Of a stretch of 64,000 nt of DNA, positions 10,494 to 20,517 are shown piece by piece. This DNA comes from Congeria kusceri (Eukaryota > Mollusca > Bivalvia > Myida > Dreissenidae): contig CM051034.1 in NCBI GenBank assembly GCA_027627225.1, positions 8,408,058 through 8,472,057 on the forward strand, in the 5' to 3' direction. Each line of letters starts with the position of its first letter. Position 1 is the first letter of the stretch. The position numbers were made by a program, and so were the translations under genes. Under the pieces are notes generated by a model. It was not told the origin of the DNA. It saw only the letters and a list, made by a program, of their open reading frames with translations, and ran no database searches.

Positions 10494-11209
10494 ATAAGAG
10501 AAATTTGTTCTCATTAAAATTAGTTTTTCTTGCATATAATTATCTTCCCATGCATATTGCACCAATATATTAAGTTTGGCTTGTATATCTGTCCATTTGG
10601 CCATTTTATTTCATATTTTCAAACACAGGTGATTTTGGTCGGAAGCCGGTGATTTCAAGCGTCTTGAAGCTTAAATGTCCCTCTAACAATTAAAGCTGAT
10701 ATTTGCAATATTTGTGACAAAATACCCAAACAAACCAAACAAACATGTATGGGGGGCTTATGTGGGGTGAGGAGAGAATGACTTTGTTAGATATGTTTAC
10801 TCTAAGCCATTTTGATAATGTATTTTTTGTGTATTTTTTAAAAAAAATCACCCCAAAAATGTAAATTTTATAGAAAAAAATTCCAATTTCATCCAAGACA
10901 ATTAACAAATTAGTCAAAATGGGAGATCAAAGATACTTTGAAGTGTAGAAATCAATCAGCTTCCAGTAATTGCTTGTTTCAAACCAATAAAGTGTAAAAT
11001 CTTTAAAGCACCTTGTTTGTCGCAGCCTCTTTAATTACAGGCCACCAATTATATATTCTAGTATATAATGTCATGAGTGCCTTTAAACTGCAGCAGGTGG
11101 TCAATTTGCATTGCCTGCTCACATTTAGAGGTTTAAGGGAATACAAAATTGCATATTTTGGGCACAAAATAAGTACTTTGACTTTTTTTAAGGTGGCAAT
11201 CTGGTCAAA

Positions 11210-13171
11210 ATGGGGTTCATAACCAAGCAAAAGAAAAAGTTGCTCAATGTTGGTTTTAAACGAGGTGGGACTAGTCCGGTGAAGGGGAAAAAACATAATT
11301 ATGAAAGAAGGTCAAATTCCAACACAACCTATGTAAGGTTAGAAAGGTCATCCTTTGAAGCACGGGTAGCTTACAATGACAAGGTTCTTACTTTTCGGGA
11401 TGTAGACGGCTCTCAAACCCCAGCTAAGCCCTTGCGTCCGAGAGCGAACAAGATTCGCTATGTAGACCTGTTACGGGTTCCTGCTCCATCAAAAGTCCAT
11501 CCCGACTTACTTACGAACAAGGTCTATGTCCCCGCCCTACTCCAGTCTATGATGTCCTCTGAAAATAGAAAGCATAGGTTAAGAAGTGATAAATGTAGGG
11601 GCGACTTGGTAATTGACGGCAGTGCTTCCATAAAGTGGGGCTTAGGCTGGGAGGAAAGGTTAAAATGTACAAGATGCAGATATGTAGGCAAGCATTATAA
11701 GCTTTACAATGAGGTTCCATCAAGTACCAGGGCCAGAAAGGCAGCTCAGATCAATGTAGGCTTCCAAATAGGTGTTGCAAGTACTTCTATTGGGAACACA
11801 GGTTCCCGCAGAATTCTCAACACAACCAATATCATTGCTCCCTCTCCACTTGCTATGCAAAAACAAGCAAATAAGGTCAATACTGCCCTTAAATCCCTAA
11901 ATGAGAGAAGCATGTACCAGATTAGAGAAAACTTAGTTGCTGAAAATGCCAAAATTGGTCAAAAAGATCCCTCTAAGGTAAATGTTGAAGGGGACACTTG
12001 CTACAACAATCCAATTTTTAACTCTGACGCGACACCCTTTCAAGCCGGAACTATTGCCATAAGCACTATGTGTGAAAACAATACCAGAAACAAGCAAATT
12101 GTAGTGGTACAAGTAGCAAATAAACTATGCAGGACTGCATCAATGCTTAGGAATAAGGGTAAACCTGTTCAGTGCCCCAATCATAGGGGGCATTGTTCTG
12201 CAAATGTTTCAGAGAGGGAACCAATAGGTGATGAAGGCAAATGGAATAGGTTGTTAGGTGACCAGATCTCTAAGGACATCAAAATAGCAAATTTCACTTG
12301 TGATGGGGACAGTAGGGCATTCCAAGGTGTTCGTAACTCTCACGGTCACAATGTGGGTCATCTTAAGGATCTGAGGCACCTAGGCAACTCGCTGAAGCGC
12401 GAGCTCAACAAAGCGCCTTTCTCAAAGGGCATGCTCAAGGGTCATTCCAAGTCTAATATCAGGAGTCGGTTCGCTCTCTCGGTCAAAGCTAGGTGTATGG
12501 CTGAGCTTAAAGCTGCCCACAATAAACACCAGGGTGACATCAAGGTTCTAAAGAAGGTCATGGTTGATGTAATCGCAACCATTGTTCTATGCTTCAGTGG
12601 TTACTGCGGTACTCATTGTGCAAAGTACAGTTATGTCTGTGCTGGTACAAATAGGCAAGCTAAGAATTTCATGCCAGACAATGTCAAGGTTAAAATGGTT
12701 GACAGTGACCAACAAGTCCTTAAAAAATGCATTGAAATGGTTTTAGGTCCAGCTGCTCTTGACGCTACCAAACTTTTAACCACAACCCAAAAAAGTGAAG
12801 CAGTAAACAGGTCGTACCAAGCTGTCAATCCTAAAACTGTGACTTTCTCACGCAACTGTGTAGGTCGAATTCACGGGCAGGTTCACAAATTAAACAATGG
12901 CTATGCTGACTCTGTAATTGCAAAAACCACTGAACTAAATGCTAACCTTACCCAGGGGTCAAAGATTATTAAGCAGATAGCATATGAGGACCGCAACGAC
13001 CTTAACCGAAAGCAAACATCCGCTACCAACAAAGCACGAGCTTTACGTGCCAGGACGCGGAATTATCGATACAAACTGCATGAGGAATTACACTACGGCA
13101 AGGGCATGAGTGACCCCAACCTGATTATGACAGTCTTCCACACCTTAAGCATCATAAATATGCTTAGTTGA
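11210..13171 (+). CDS. Mutator-like transposase, copy 4 (frameshifted C-terminus)
   Basis: Identical to the complete copies through the catalytic core and the KSEAVNRS glutamate. Near 13119 one A of 'ccccaaacc' is missing, so the last 17 or so residues are replaced by an unrelated tail and the protein ends at TGA 13169-13171 (653 aa). The lost tail is the basic/His-rich C-terminus, and the catalytic region is untouched. This could be a real mutation or a consensus error in a short homopolymer. Confidence 0.8.
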   Translation: MGFITKQKKKLLNVGFKRGGTSPVKGKKHNYERRSNSNTTYVRLERSSFEARVAYNDKVLTFRDVDGSQTPAKPLRPRANKIRYVDLLRVPAPSKVHPDLLTNKVYVPALLQSMMSSENRKHRLRSDKCRGDLVIDGSASIKWGLGWEERLKCTRCRYVGKHYKLYNEVPSSTRARKAAQINVGFQIGVASTSIGNTGSRRILNTTNIIAPSPLAMQKQANKVNTALKSLNERSMYQIRENLVAENAKIGQKDPSKVNVEGDTCYNNPIFNSDATPFQAGTIAISTMCENNTRNKQIVVVQVANKLCRTASMLRNKGKPVQCPNHRGHCSANVSEREPIGDEGKWNRLLGDQISKDIKIANFTCDGDSRAFQGVRNSHGHNVGHLKDLRHLGNSLKRELNKAPFSKGMLKGHSKSNIRSRFALSVKARCMAELKAAHNKHQGDIKVLKKVMVDVIATIVLCFSGYCGTHCAKYSYVCAGTNRQAKNFMPDNVKVKMVDSDQQVLKKCIEMVLGPAALDATKLLTTTQKSEAVNRSYQAVNPKTVTFSRNCVGRIHGQVHKLNNGYADSVIAKTTELNANLTQGSKIIKQIAYEDRNDLNRKQTSATNKARALRARTRNYRYKLHEELHYGKGMSDPNLIMTVFHTLSIINMLS

Positions 13172-13343
13172 TTGTGTACCTGATAATAAATTGTTATTAT
13201 TACCTGTTTTGGCATAAGAGACCTCTAACAAGTGGCCCTCGCGTCAGCATCAGGCGTTCCTCTACCTGAAAAAGGCAAAAATACCCAATAGAAATAGATA
13301 TAAAATGAAAAAAAACATGCATTTATGTATTTTAAGTGTATTT

Positions 13344-13766
13344 CTATGAATAAAAGGAAGTGATAAAGCTTGTTGTATTCATGTTTTTACCAAATATGCA
13401 GGCTGGCTCAGTTCCATGCCCGCTGCACTGTCCGAACTGTAAACATGTCCGCCGTTCCATGTTGGTGGAATGGGGCTCTATGTTTACATGTTCAGGCTTA
13501 ACACACAAGCTATTGTTGCATAAGTGGCTCACAGAGTCCCTGGCGTTCAATTCTGACTTCATGTAGCACATTAACGCTACACGGTGAACCAAGTATGTCT
13601 CTGATTTTATGTCCGAAGGCAATTTAGCCCTCATTCGGCCATAATAGGGTAAGGAACTATTTGAAATACAACCATTCCAGATCAAACAATCTGAATTGAT
13701 GCATTTAATGCACATATTTTCTACTCTTTTGCTCAGAAATGACCAAAAATCTGCTTTCTCATCCAT
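13344..13766 (-). CDS. His-Me finger endonuclease, copy 4
   Basis: Identical to the other copies (140 aa, ATG at 13766). It stays intact next to the frameshifted transposase copy. Confidence 0.75.
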   Translation of the reverse strand: MDEKADFWSFLSKRVENMCIKCINSDCLIWNGCISNSSLPYYGRMRAKLPSDIKSETYLVHRVALMCYMKSELNARDSVSHLCNNSLCVKPEHVNIEPHSTNMERRTCLQFGQCSGHGTEPACIFGKNMNTTSFITSFYS

Positions 13767-13812
13767 ATTTTGCACTTGCAGACGATATTTTATTTTAACC
13801 CAAAGTCAGTTT

Positions 13813-14285
13813 AGGTCACAATATACTAAAAGATTTCCTTAACAAATTCAATGTAAAAGCAATAAATTCAACAAAAAATAAACTCAACATTTTGCGCGTA
13901 GAGACCCTCATAACCATACCTTTTCTTAAAGAGCATTCCGAGCCGAATTGATTTAGACAATAAAAAAGATAGGTCATGTGATATGTAAGAAAGAACTCGA
14001 CGCGAATCAAAGTTCACTGTTTTACGGCCATCTTTTTACCGGATACTCTCCAGTTGAAGGTATACTGCCAACTGTCAAAGTCTCGTCATGTAGTCTCCAA
14101 CCTTCAAGCGAAACAGTGAATTTTTAGTACACAACAATGTTTTTCCTACCACACGTACAAAGAAATATTCAAAAATAAAGTCATGGCAAGTGACTATACA
14201 GAAAATTGTGTCTTCAAATAAATGGTGTTGATTTATTTAGAGAGTATAGCATTGCACACCTGAAATATTTAGTATACTGTAACCT
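13813..14285 (+). repeat. Terminal-repeat block TR4
   Basis: Same sequence and inverted ends as the other TR copies. It is the last TR before the assembly gap. Confidence 0.8.
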
Positions 14286-14503
14286 ATAAGAGAAATTTGT
14301 TCTCATTAAAATTAGTTTTTCTTGCATATAATTATCTTCCCATGCATATTGCACCAATATATTAAGTTTGGCTTGTATATCTGTCCATTTGGCCATTTTA
14401 TTTCATATTTTCAAACACAGGTGATTTTGGTCGGAAGCCGGTGATTTCAAGCGTCTTGAAGCTTAAATGTCCCTCTAACAATTAAAGCTGATATTTGCAA
14501 TAT

Positions 14504-14703
14504 NNNNNNNNNNNNNNNNNNNNNNNNNNNNNNNNNNNNNNNNNNNNNNNNNNNNNNNNNNNNNNNNNNNNNNNNNNNNNNNNNNNNNNNNNNNNNNNNN
14601 NNNNNNNNNNNNNNNNNNNNNNNNNNNNNNNNNNNNNNNNNNNNNNNNNNNNNNNNNNNNNNNNNNNNNNNNNNNNNNNNNNNNNNNNNNNNNNNNNNNN
14701 NNN
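14504..14703. other. Assembly gap (200 N) inside the array
   Basis: Exactly 200 N. The left flank is in the leader of the unit (691 bp after the start of TR4). The right flank resumes in transposase codon 434, which is 2,489 bp into a normal unit. At least 1,798 bp is therefore missing, plus any whole number of 3,794-bp units. The 200 N is a placeholder, and the true copy number is unknown. Open frames that cross the N run are artefacts. Confidence 0.95.
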
Positions 14704-15363
14704 AAAGCTGCCCACAATAAACACCAGGGTGACATCAAGGTTCTAAAGAAGGTCATGGTTGATGTAATCGCAACCATTGTTCTATGCTTCAGTGGTTACT
14801 GCGGTACTCATTGTGCAAAGTACAGTTATGTCTGTGCTGGTACAAATAGGCAAGCTAAGAATTTCATGCCAGACAATGTCAAGGTTAAAATGGTTGACAG
14901 TGACCAACAAGTCCTTAAAAAATGCATTGAAATGGTTTTAGGTCCAGCTGCTCTTGACGCTACCAAACTTTTAACCACAACCCAAAAAAGTGAAGCAGTA
15001 AACAGGTCGTACCAAGCTGTCAATCCTAAAACTGTGACTTTCTCACGCAACTGTGTAGGTCGAATTCACGGGCAGGTTCACAAATTAAACAATGGCTATG
15101 CTGACTCTGTAATTGCAAAAACCACTGAACTAAATGCTAACCTTACCCAGGGGTCAAAGATTATTAAGCAGATAGCATATGAGGACCGCAACGACCTTAA
15201 CCGAAAGCAAACATCCGCTACCAACAAAGCACGAGCTTTACGTGCCAGGACGCGGAATTATCGATACAAACTGCATGAGGAATTACACTACGGCAAGGGC
15301 ATGAGTGACCCCAAACCTGATTATGACAGTCTTCCACACCTTAAGCATCATAAATATGCTTAG
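14704..15363 (+). CDS. Mutator-like transposase, last copy (5' part in gap)
   Basis: In frame from the first base after the gap. It encodes residues 434-652 of the complete protein, including the Cys/His cluster and the catalytic Glu530, with the normal C-terminus and TAG stop. It is truncated by missing assembly sequence, not by visible mutation. Confidence 0.85.
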   Translation, partial: KAAHNKHQGDIKVLKKVMVDVIATIVLCFSGYCGTHCAKYSYVCAGTNRQAKNFMPDNVKVKMVDSDQQVLKKCIEMVLGPAALDATKLLTTTQKSEAVNRSYQAVNPKTVTFSRNCVGRIHGQVHKLNNGYADSVIAKTTELNANLTQGSKIIKQIAYEDRNDLNRKQTSATNKARALRARTRNYRYKLHEELHYGKGMSDPKPDYDSLPHLKHHKYA

Positions 15364-15539
15364 TTGATTGTGTACCTGATAATAAATTGTTATTATTACC
15401 TGTTTTGGCATAAGAGACCTCTAACAAGTGGCCCTCGCGTCAGCATCAGGCGTTCCTCTACCTGAAAAAGGCAAAAATACCCAATAGAAATAGATATAAA
15501 ATGAAAAAAAACATGCATTTATGTATTTTAAGTGTATTT

Positions 15540-15962
15540 CTATGAATAAAAGGAAGTGATAAAGCTTGTTGTATTCATGTTTTTACCAAATATGCAGGCT
15601 GGCTCAGTTCCATGCCCGCTGCACTGTCCGAACTGTAAACATGTCCGCCGTTCCATGTTGGTGGAATGGGGCTCTATGTTTACATGTTCAGGCTTAACAC
15701 ACAAGCTATTGTTGCATAAGTGGCTCACAGAGTCCCTGGCGTTCAATTCTGACTTCATGTAGCACATTAACGCTACACGGTGAACCAAGTATGTCTCTGA
15801 TTTTATGTCCGAAGGCAATTTAGCCCTCATTCGGCCATAATAGGGTAAGGAACTATTTGAAATACAACCATTCCAGATCAAACAATCTGAATTGATGCAT
15901 TTAATGCACATATTTTCTACTCTTTTGCTCAGAAATGACCAAAAATCTGCTTTCTCATCCAT
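15540..15962 (-). CDS. His-Me finger endonuclease, copy 5
   Basis: Identical to the other copies (140 aa, ATG at 15962). It is the rightmost gene of the array and starts 46 bp from TR5. Confidence 0.75.
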   Translation of the reverse strand: MDEKADFWSFLSKRVENMCIKCINSDCLIWNGCISNSSLPYYGRMRAKLPSDIKSETYLVHRVALMCYMKSELNARDSVSHLCNNSLCVKPEHVNIEPHSTNMERRTCLQFGQCSGHGTEPACIFGKNMNTTSFITSFYS

Positions 15963-16008
15963 ATTTTGCACTTGCAGACGATATTTTATTTTAACCCAAA
16001 GTCAGTTT

Positions 16009-16481
16009 AGGTCACAATATACTAAAAGATTTCCTTAACAAATTCAATGTAAAAGCAATAAATTCAACAAAAAATAAACTCAACATTTTGCGCGTACAGA
16101 CCCTCATAACCATACCTTTTCTTAAAGAGCATTCCGAGCCGAATTGATTTAGACAATAAAAAAGATAGGTCATGTGATATGTAAGAAAGAACTCGACGCG
16201 AATCAAAGTTCACTGTTTTACGGCCATCTTTTTACCGGATACTCTCCAGTTGAAGGTATACTGCCAACTGTCAAAGTCTCGTCATGTAGTCTCCAACCTT
16301 CAAGCGAAACAGTGAATTTTTAGTACACAACAATGTTTTTCCTACCACACGTACAAAGAAATATTCAAAAATAAAGTCATGGCAAGTGACTATACAGAAA
16401 ATTGTGTCTTCAAATAAATGGTGTTGATTTATTTAGAGAGTATAGCATTGCACACCTGAAATATTTAGTATACTGTAACCT
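16009..16481 (+). repeat. Terminal-repeat block TR5, right end of the array
   Basis: Same as the other TR copies apart from one G-to-C change at 16097. Its last bases tagtatactgtaacct end at 16481. The next base (A) still agrees with the other units, after which the sequence is unrelated. The array boundary is thus the same nucleotide as the TR boundary. Confidence 0.85.
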
Positions 16482-17299
16482 ACATGTTCAGGGTTATACG
16501 TTATTAATGTCCTGGTTTGTGGTGGTAGATCTAAGAACATTAAAGAAAAACAACTAATAAAATACAAAATAAAATATCGATGTTAACTATCCGGATATAT
16601 CTATTATCTGGAAGCATAGGCCGATAAATTCGGAGTGAATATATGAACTCGAGCATTTCGATTCAAAATATAGTTGAAGTTAACCTCTTAGATTTTCTTT
16701 GGGGTAATTGACTTGACAGGTCACGTGACACACGACCCTACGACGAAAATAATAAAATATTGACAGTTGCTCTGGCAGTCAATATCTCGTCTGAATGGTA
16801 TTAAAATGAATTGTCTGTGAAGTAACATTACTTGATACTTAATTCTTAACATCGACTATCAGATTTGATAATGGTTGCAAAACTTAGATACGTATTCTTA
16901 GCATACATCGACTCTACCGTCTCTATTCATACTCATAGCTAGTCTTTCTAGCCTTTTTTGCACTTGGTCTGTCTTATAGTTTCACTATAGCTATGTCTGA
17001 CATCTCTCGACAACCATATTCATAGTTCAAACTGTTTTTTGTAGAAAAAGCCTGGTGTGTCCTAAATTGGATGATGTTTTTGTATTGTTTTAACTTTAGT
17101 AGACGTACTTCCAATCATATAGTAATTTAAATGTTTTCTCGATGATTTGTATCTGAAAATCTCACATAATTTTAAATGTTTCAATAAAAACAAAACATTG
17201 TCAGATTTATGGTACATTGAATTTGGGTTGTTCTAGTATATTAAGTGATACATTAGTGTACAAAATCTATCAGCTGCTCGGTTATTGTAAAGTGATGGT
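16482..17299. other. AT-rich noncoding flank of the array
   Basis: I see no gene, RNA gene or recognisable repeat here. No open frame on either strand shows coding character. Confidence 0.5.
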
Positions 17300-19320
17300 G
17301 AGTCGGGCAGTGTTCTCAGTTTCGAAGGATTTCAGCTATATTTACAACTGAGAGCGGGGTTTCCCCGAACTGGTACCCAGCCTAGTATACCAACTACGCA
17401 TTTTGACCGGTTTCGCGGGGAAGCAAGCATAGATATAGACTATATGCATAGCTAAGTACAACTAGAACTACCCCAGATCGATTGTGAGTCGGACGATATT
17501 GATATTGAGTCGGACAGTAAGATAGATCAGTGTAAATGACCATAAACTAGATGTTTTTCATTATGTTTCATGCCAATTATGTAAATAATTATGTGTTTTA
17601 ATTATGTGTTTTAATAATTGATTTATATTTTAAGTAATTAGATCTACTTTAATCGTAAACAGAACTAAAATACACCTGTTTTGCTAGGAAGGTTATCATG
17701 TTTCGCCAAGTGAGCCTTTATTTAACCTTGCAATAATTAGCAACAAATATGAATTGTTCAACTATTGAAGGTTTGAAATATGAATATCTGATTTGTGTAA
17801 GTGAAAAACAAATGTAATGAAATGTGAAATTCAAATTACATTTACCTAATTACAACCCCAGAAGAATATATGGGACCCATATGGGTCCAGTATAGGTTTC
17901 CATATTTGCCCTGCATGGGCATGCAAAGCCATATGGGCCATTTGGGATTTTGCAAACTGTTTTATATGGGTCCCAGATGGGTTGCTAAAGGTCACTTTTC
18001 TGGTTCTCGTAATCACGATAAGTTAGCTGGCAGCCATCGGCAGATTGCTTTGAAGTGAAATTACGAATTTGGCACATAAAACTCACACCACAGCATATAT
18101 ATTCCGTTACCTACGGGGGTTTCGGCATTAACCATAAACTGCTAAACCACATGTAGGCACTGAAAACACCAACACGCATATAGTATTTAATTATTTGAAG
18201 TTAAATTCTACATAGGTCGTCAGAAATAGAATATTTCTAGAAACATCTCAATTTTGCTAGAAGGTAGCAGGGTCCTTGATATTGAATCAGTACGCGTCTT
18301 TGCAGCGAAGGTAACACCCATGCTGACACAGTCCTATGTCCTTGTAGTCTCCGACCGCAGTACAACAGTATTCACTTGAATTGTATATTGCAAAACGGCA
18401 ATGTAGGCTAATTATACTAATCACGTCCTTCATCCCATCAATATATTAACTATATTACTGTCAACCAAGGAAGCATGCTGGGTGAAGTTCAGTAGTGTTT
18501 TGTTGTATTGTTGGATGTTCATAAGCAATATTTTTTATGAATTATGTATATATTGTACAGTTACTTTATATAATATTGACGCATTTGTGTATACCGGTAT
18601 GTAATAAACTACCGGTAATTGGCAATTTGCACGTTACCAAGACCCTAGAATTTGTGCAAACGACTGTCATACTTTTAACATCTCTATTATAAGCCAGCTA
18701 TATAGAAATCATCACCTTTATAAAGGTATAATGTAAAAAATAGCCAGGTACTGAGTTTTAAAATGTAATTGGAGGCGTACTTGACATCTAGCTATACTTG
18801 TAAGCTGAGGGAAAAACATTGAGATACTTTTAATATATGGAAATTATGCATAACTATTGCCGGTTATTTAATTAAACAAGCATTTATAATGAGACTGGCA
18901 GTGTCCGACTCAAAATCAAATTTACATGTTTTGCTGTCCGACTTTATATCTAATGCGGTGCATTGTTTAATTTTTTAGAAATACTCAGTGAAACAACGAT
19001 TAAACGCATACTTAATACACAGATTTGTTATTAATCTGTAGAAAAAAGGCAAACTTTAAATAGTTTAGTAGAGCTTTATAAACTTTAGTCCATTCCAAAC
19101 GCAGACAACTCTTCCTTTTCTAGCGGTTTCAATTTCATTGTAGCTATTTATAGCAACGGCAATTGGGAATACCGGAAAAGACATCACAACAAATGAAACG
19201 ATTGATCCGATTAGTTGAAAAGTTTATTTCGGTTAAATTACACTTGTTTTCATACGGAAGAGGATATTGTCGGCAAAAAAGCAGTGTTAAAAATGTCAGA
19301 CTCTTGATAGTGTCCGACTC
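17300..19320. mobile_element. Possible element with mirrored GAGTCGGAC motifs
   Basis: GAGTCGGAC or a one-base variant occurs at 17300, 17486 and 17507. Its reverse complement occurs at 18903, 18936 (variant) and 19312. The three left motifs all face one way and the three right motifs face the other, as subterminal transposase-binding sites often do. No coding sequence and no clear terminal inverted repeat were found. A palindromic cluster built on 'tatgggacccatatgggtcc' lies inside at about 17870-17960. Confidence 0.3.
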
Positions 19321-19561
19321 GAGATCAGTTTACCCTATTCATTTCTAGTATCAATGAGCATAAGACACTTTTTCTTTTAGATTTGTCTTATTACTTCTGT
19401 GACCCCTTAAACTTCAGAGTTCCCTCTGGCAAATTTGTCACCACTTTTTTGCCAAATACTGGCATTATCTGTAGATTCTCCATCTTGCACATAGGCCATA
19501 ATTGTGTAGTACGGTGATGTATAAGGGACACTTATACTGCCTTGCTATATGAGTTAGTTCT

Positions 19562-19640
19562 TATAGCGACGCGGTAGAGCGTTTGCCTAGGAACGGGGAG
19601 GTCCCGGGTTCGATTCCCATTGTGGATTGGGATTTTTTCA
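19562..19640 (+). mobile_element. tRNA-derived SINE head
   Basis: An A-box-like stretch (gcggtagagcgtttgcc) is followed at tRNA-like spacing by a perfect B box ggttcgattcc (19607-19617). It lacks a convincing cloverleaf and a normal tRNA 3' end, so it reads as a SINE head and not a working tRNA gene. Confidence 0.6.
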
Positions 19641-20038
19641 GCTGGGTTACAATTGTATAAAAAAAAAATTATTATAATGAATGAGCAACAAAGGTTTTGA
19701 AATATTCCTGTAATTGTTATAAATAGCTGTATGTTTAGATGTACACTGATTCATTATTATTCTTCTACTGGTAATGTAAAATAAAAGAAACATTCATTCA
19801 TATTTAATTGTTTTTTGTATTATTAATTGCTGTATTGTTTTAGTATAAGTAATTCTTTTGCTGTTATCATGTTACTTTTTACACAGTGATCACCTGTTTG
19901 ATGGAGGCTGCAGCTGCTGCTTGTATATACCCGTACATTTGTCCGTATTTCAACTATGGCGATGTGGATAAAGGTAATTTTACCTGTGTAATCTCTAATG
20001 TTTCCAAAGTCACTTACGTTGAAATAATGCATATAAAG

Positions 20039-20221
20039 TCGCGGTGGCGAAGTGGATATGGTGTCCGCCTAGCGATCGGGAGGTCCCGGGCTCGATCCCC
20101 ACTCCGGGAGCGTTCTCAAGATCTCCCCTAGAGACACCAAGTACTGGTTCTACCCAGGAAACGGACTCGAGTGTCCCAATAAGCCTTAGGCTTTTGATGC
20201 AATCGAGCTAAAATAAACAGG
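20039..20221 (+). mobile_element. tRNA-derived SINE
   Basis: A box tggcgaagtgg (20045-20055) and B box ggctcgatccc (20089-20099) form the tRNA-like head. A body follows that ends in 'gcaatcgagctaaaataaa', a tail I associate with mollusc SINEs. It lies on the plus strand in gene-free DNA. Confidence 0.7.
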
Positions 20222-20517
20222 TTGAAATTAATGCTGATATAATGTGGATATTTAATGTTATACTTGACTTAATTCCATGTGTAAGCGATGTCTGATAAAA
20301 ATGTAGATTTATTGTATTTATTTCGTTTGACTTTGTTGTCGCAACCTGATAATTATATGATACTGTGGATATAGAGAAAGAATCACAGTAAAATCACAAA
20401 GTGCTGCATCCTTCTCCATTAGTCCTTCATTCAGCCCACTCTGAGTTGCTCAACTTAGGAATGTTGTAAATCTTCTGAACTTTAGTTTTTACATCATTGT
20501 GCAAATATTCAATTGCA

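Larger units (their letters stand above)
1..16481 (+). repeat. Head-to-tail array of a 3.8-kb transposase/endonuclease unit
   Basis: The same sequence recurs with a period of 3,794 bp, then 3,794 and 3,792, and finally 2,196 across an N gap. Each period is a 473-bp terminal-repeat block (TR) plus about 3,321 bp holding a leader, a transposase gene (+) and a convergent endonuclease gene (-). Copies are almost identical. The differences I saw are a lost A in an A-run near 10872, a lost A near 13119 that shifts the transposase frame, and one G-to-C change at 16097. The window opens inside a unit, so the left end of the array is not visible. The right end is sharp: similarity stops at 16481/16482, exactly at the outer end of a TR. 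Confidence 0.95.

Noticed and set aside
14475..14777. Open frames crossing the N gap
   Set aside because: They are made of unknown bases.
1..16481. CRISPR-like or bacterial operon reading of the repeats
   Set aside because: The repeats are 3.8 kb and coding, the genes around are spliced, and there are no short direct repeats with unique spacers and no cas genes.
19562..20110. Two functional tRNA genes
   Set aside because: A and B boxes are present, but the stems do not pair into a cloverleaf and SINE-type bodies follow.
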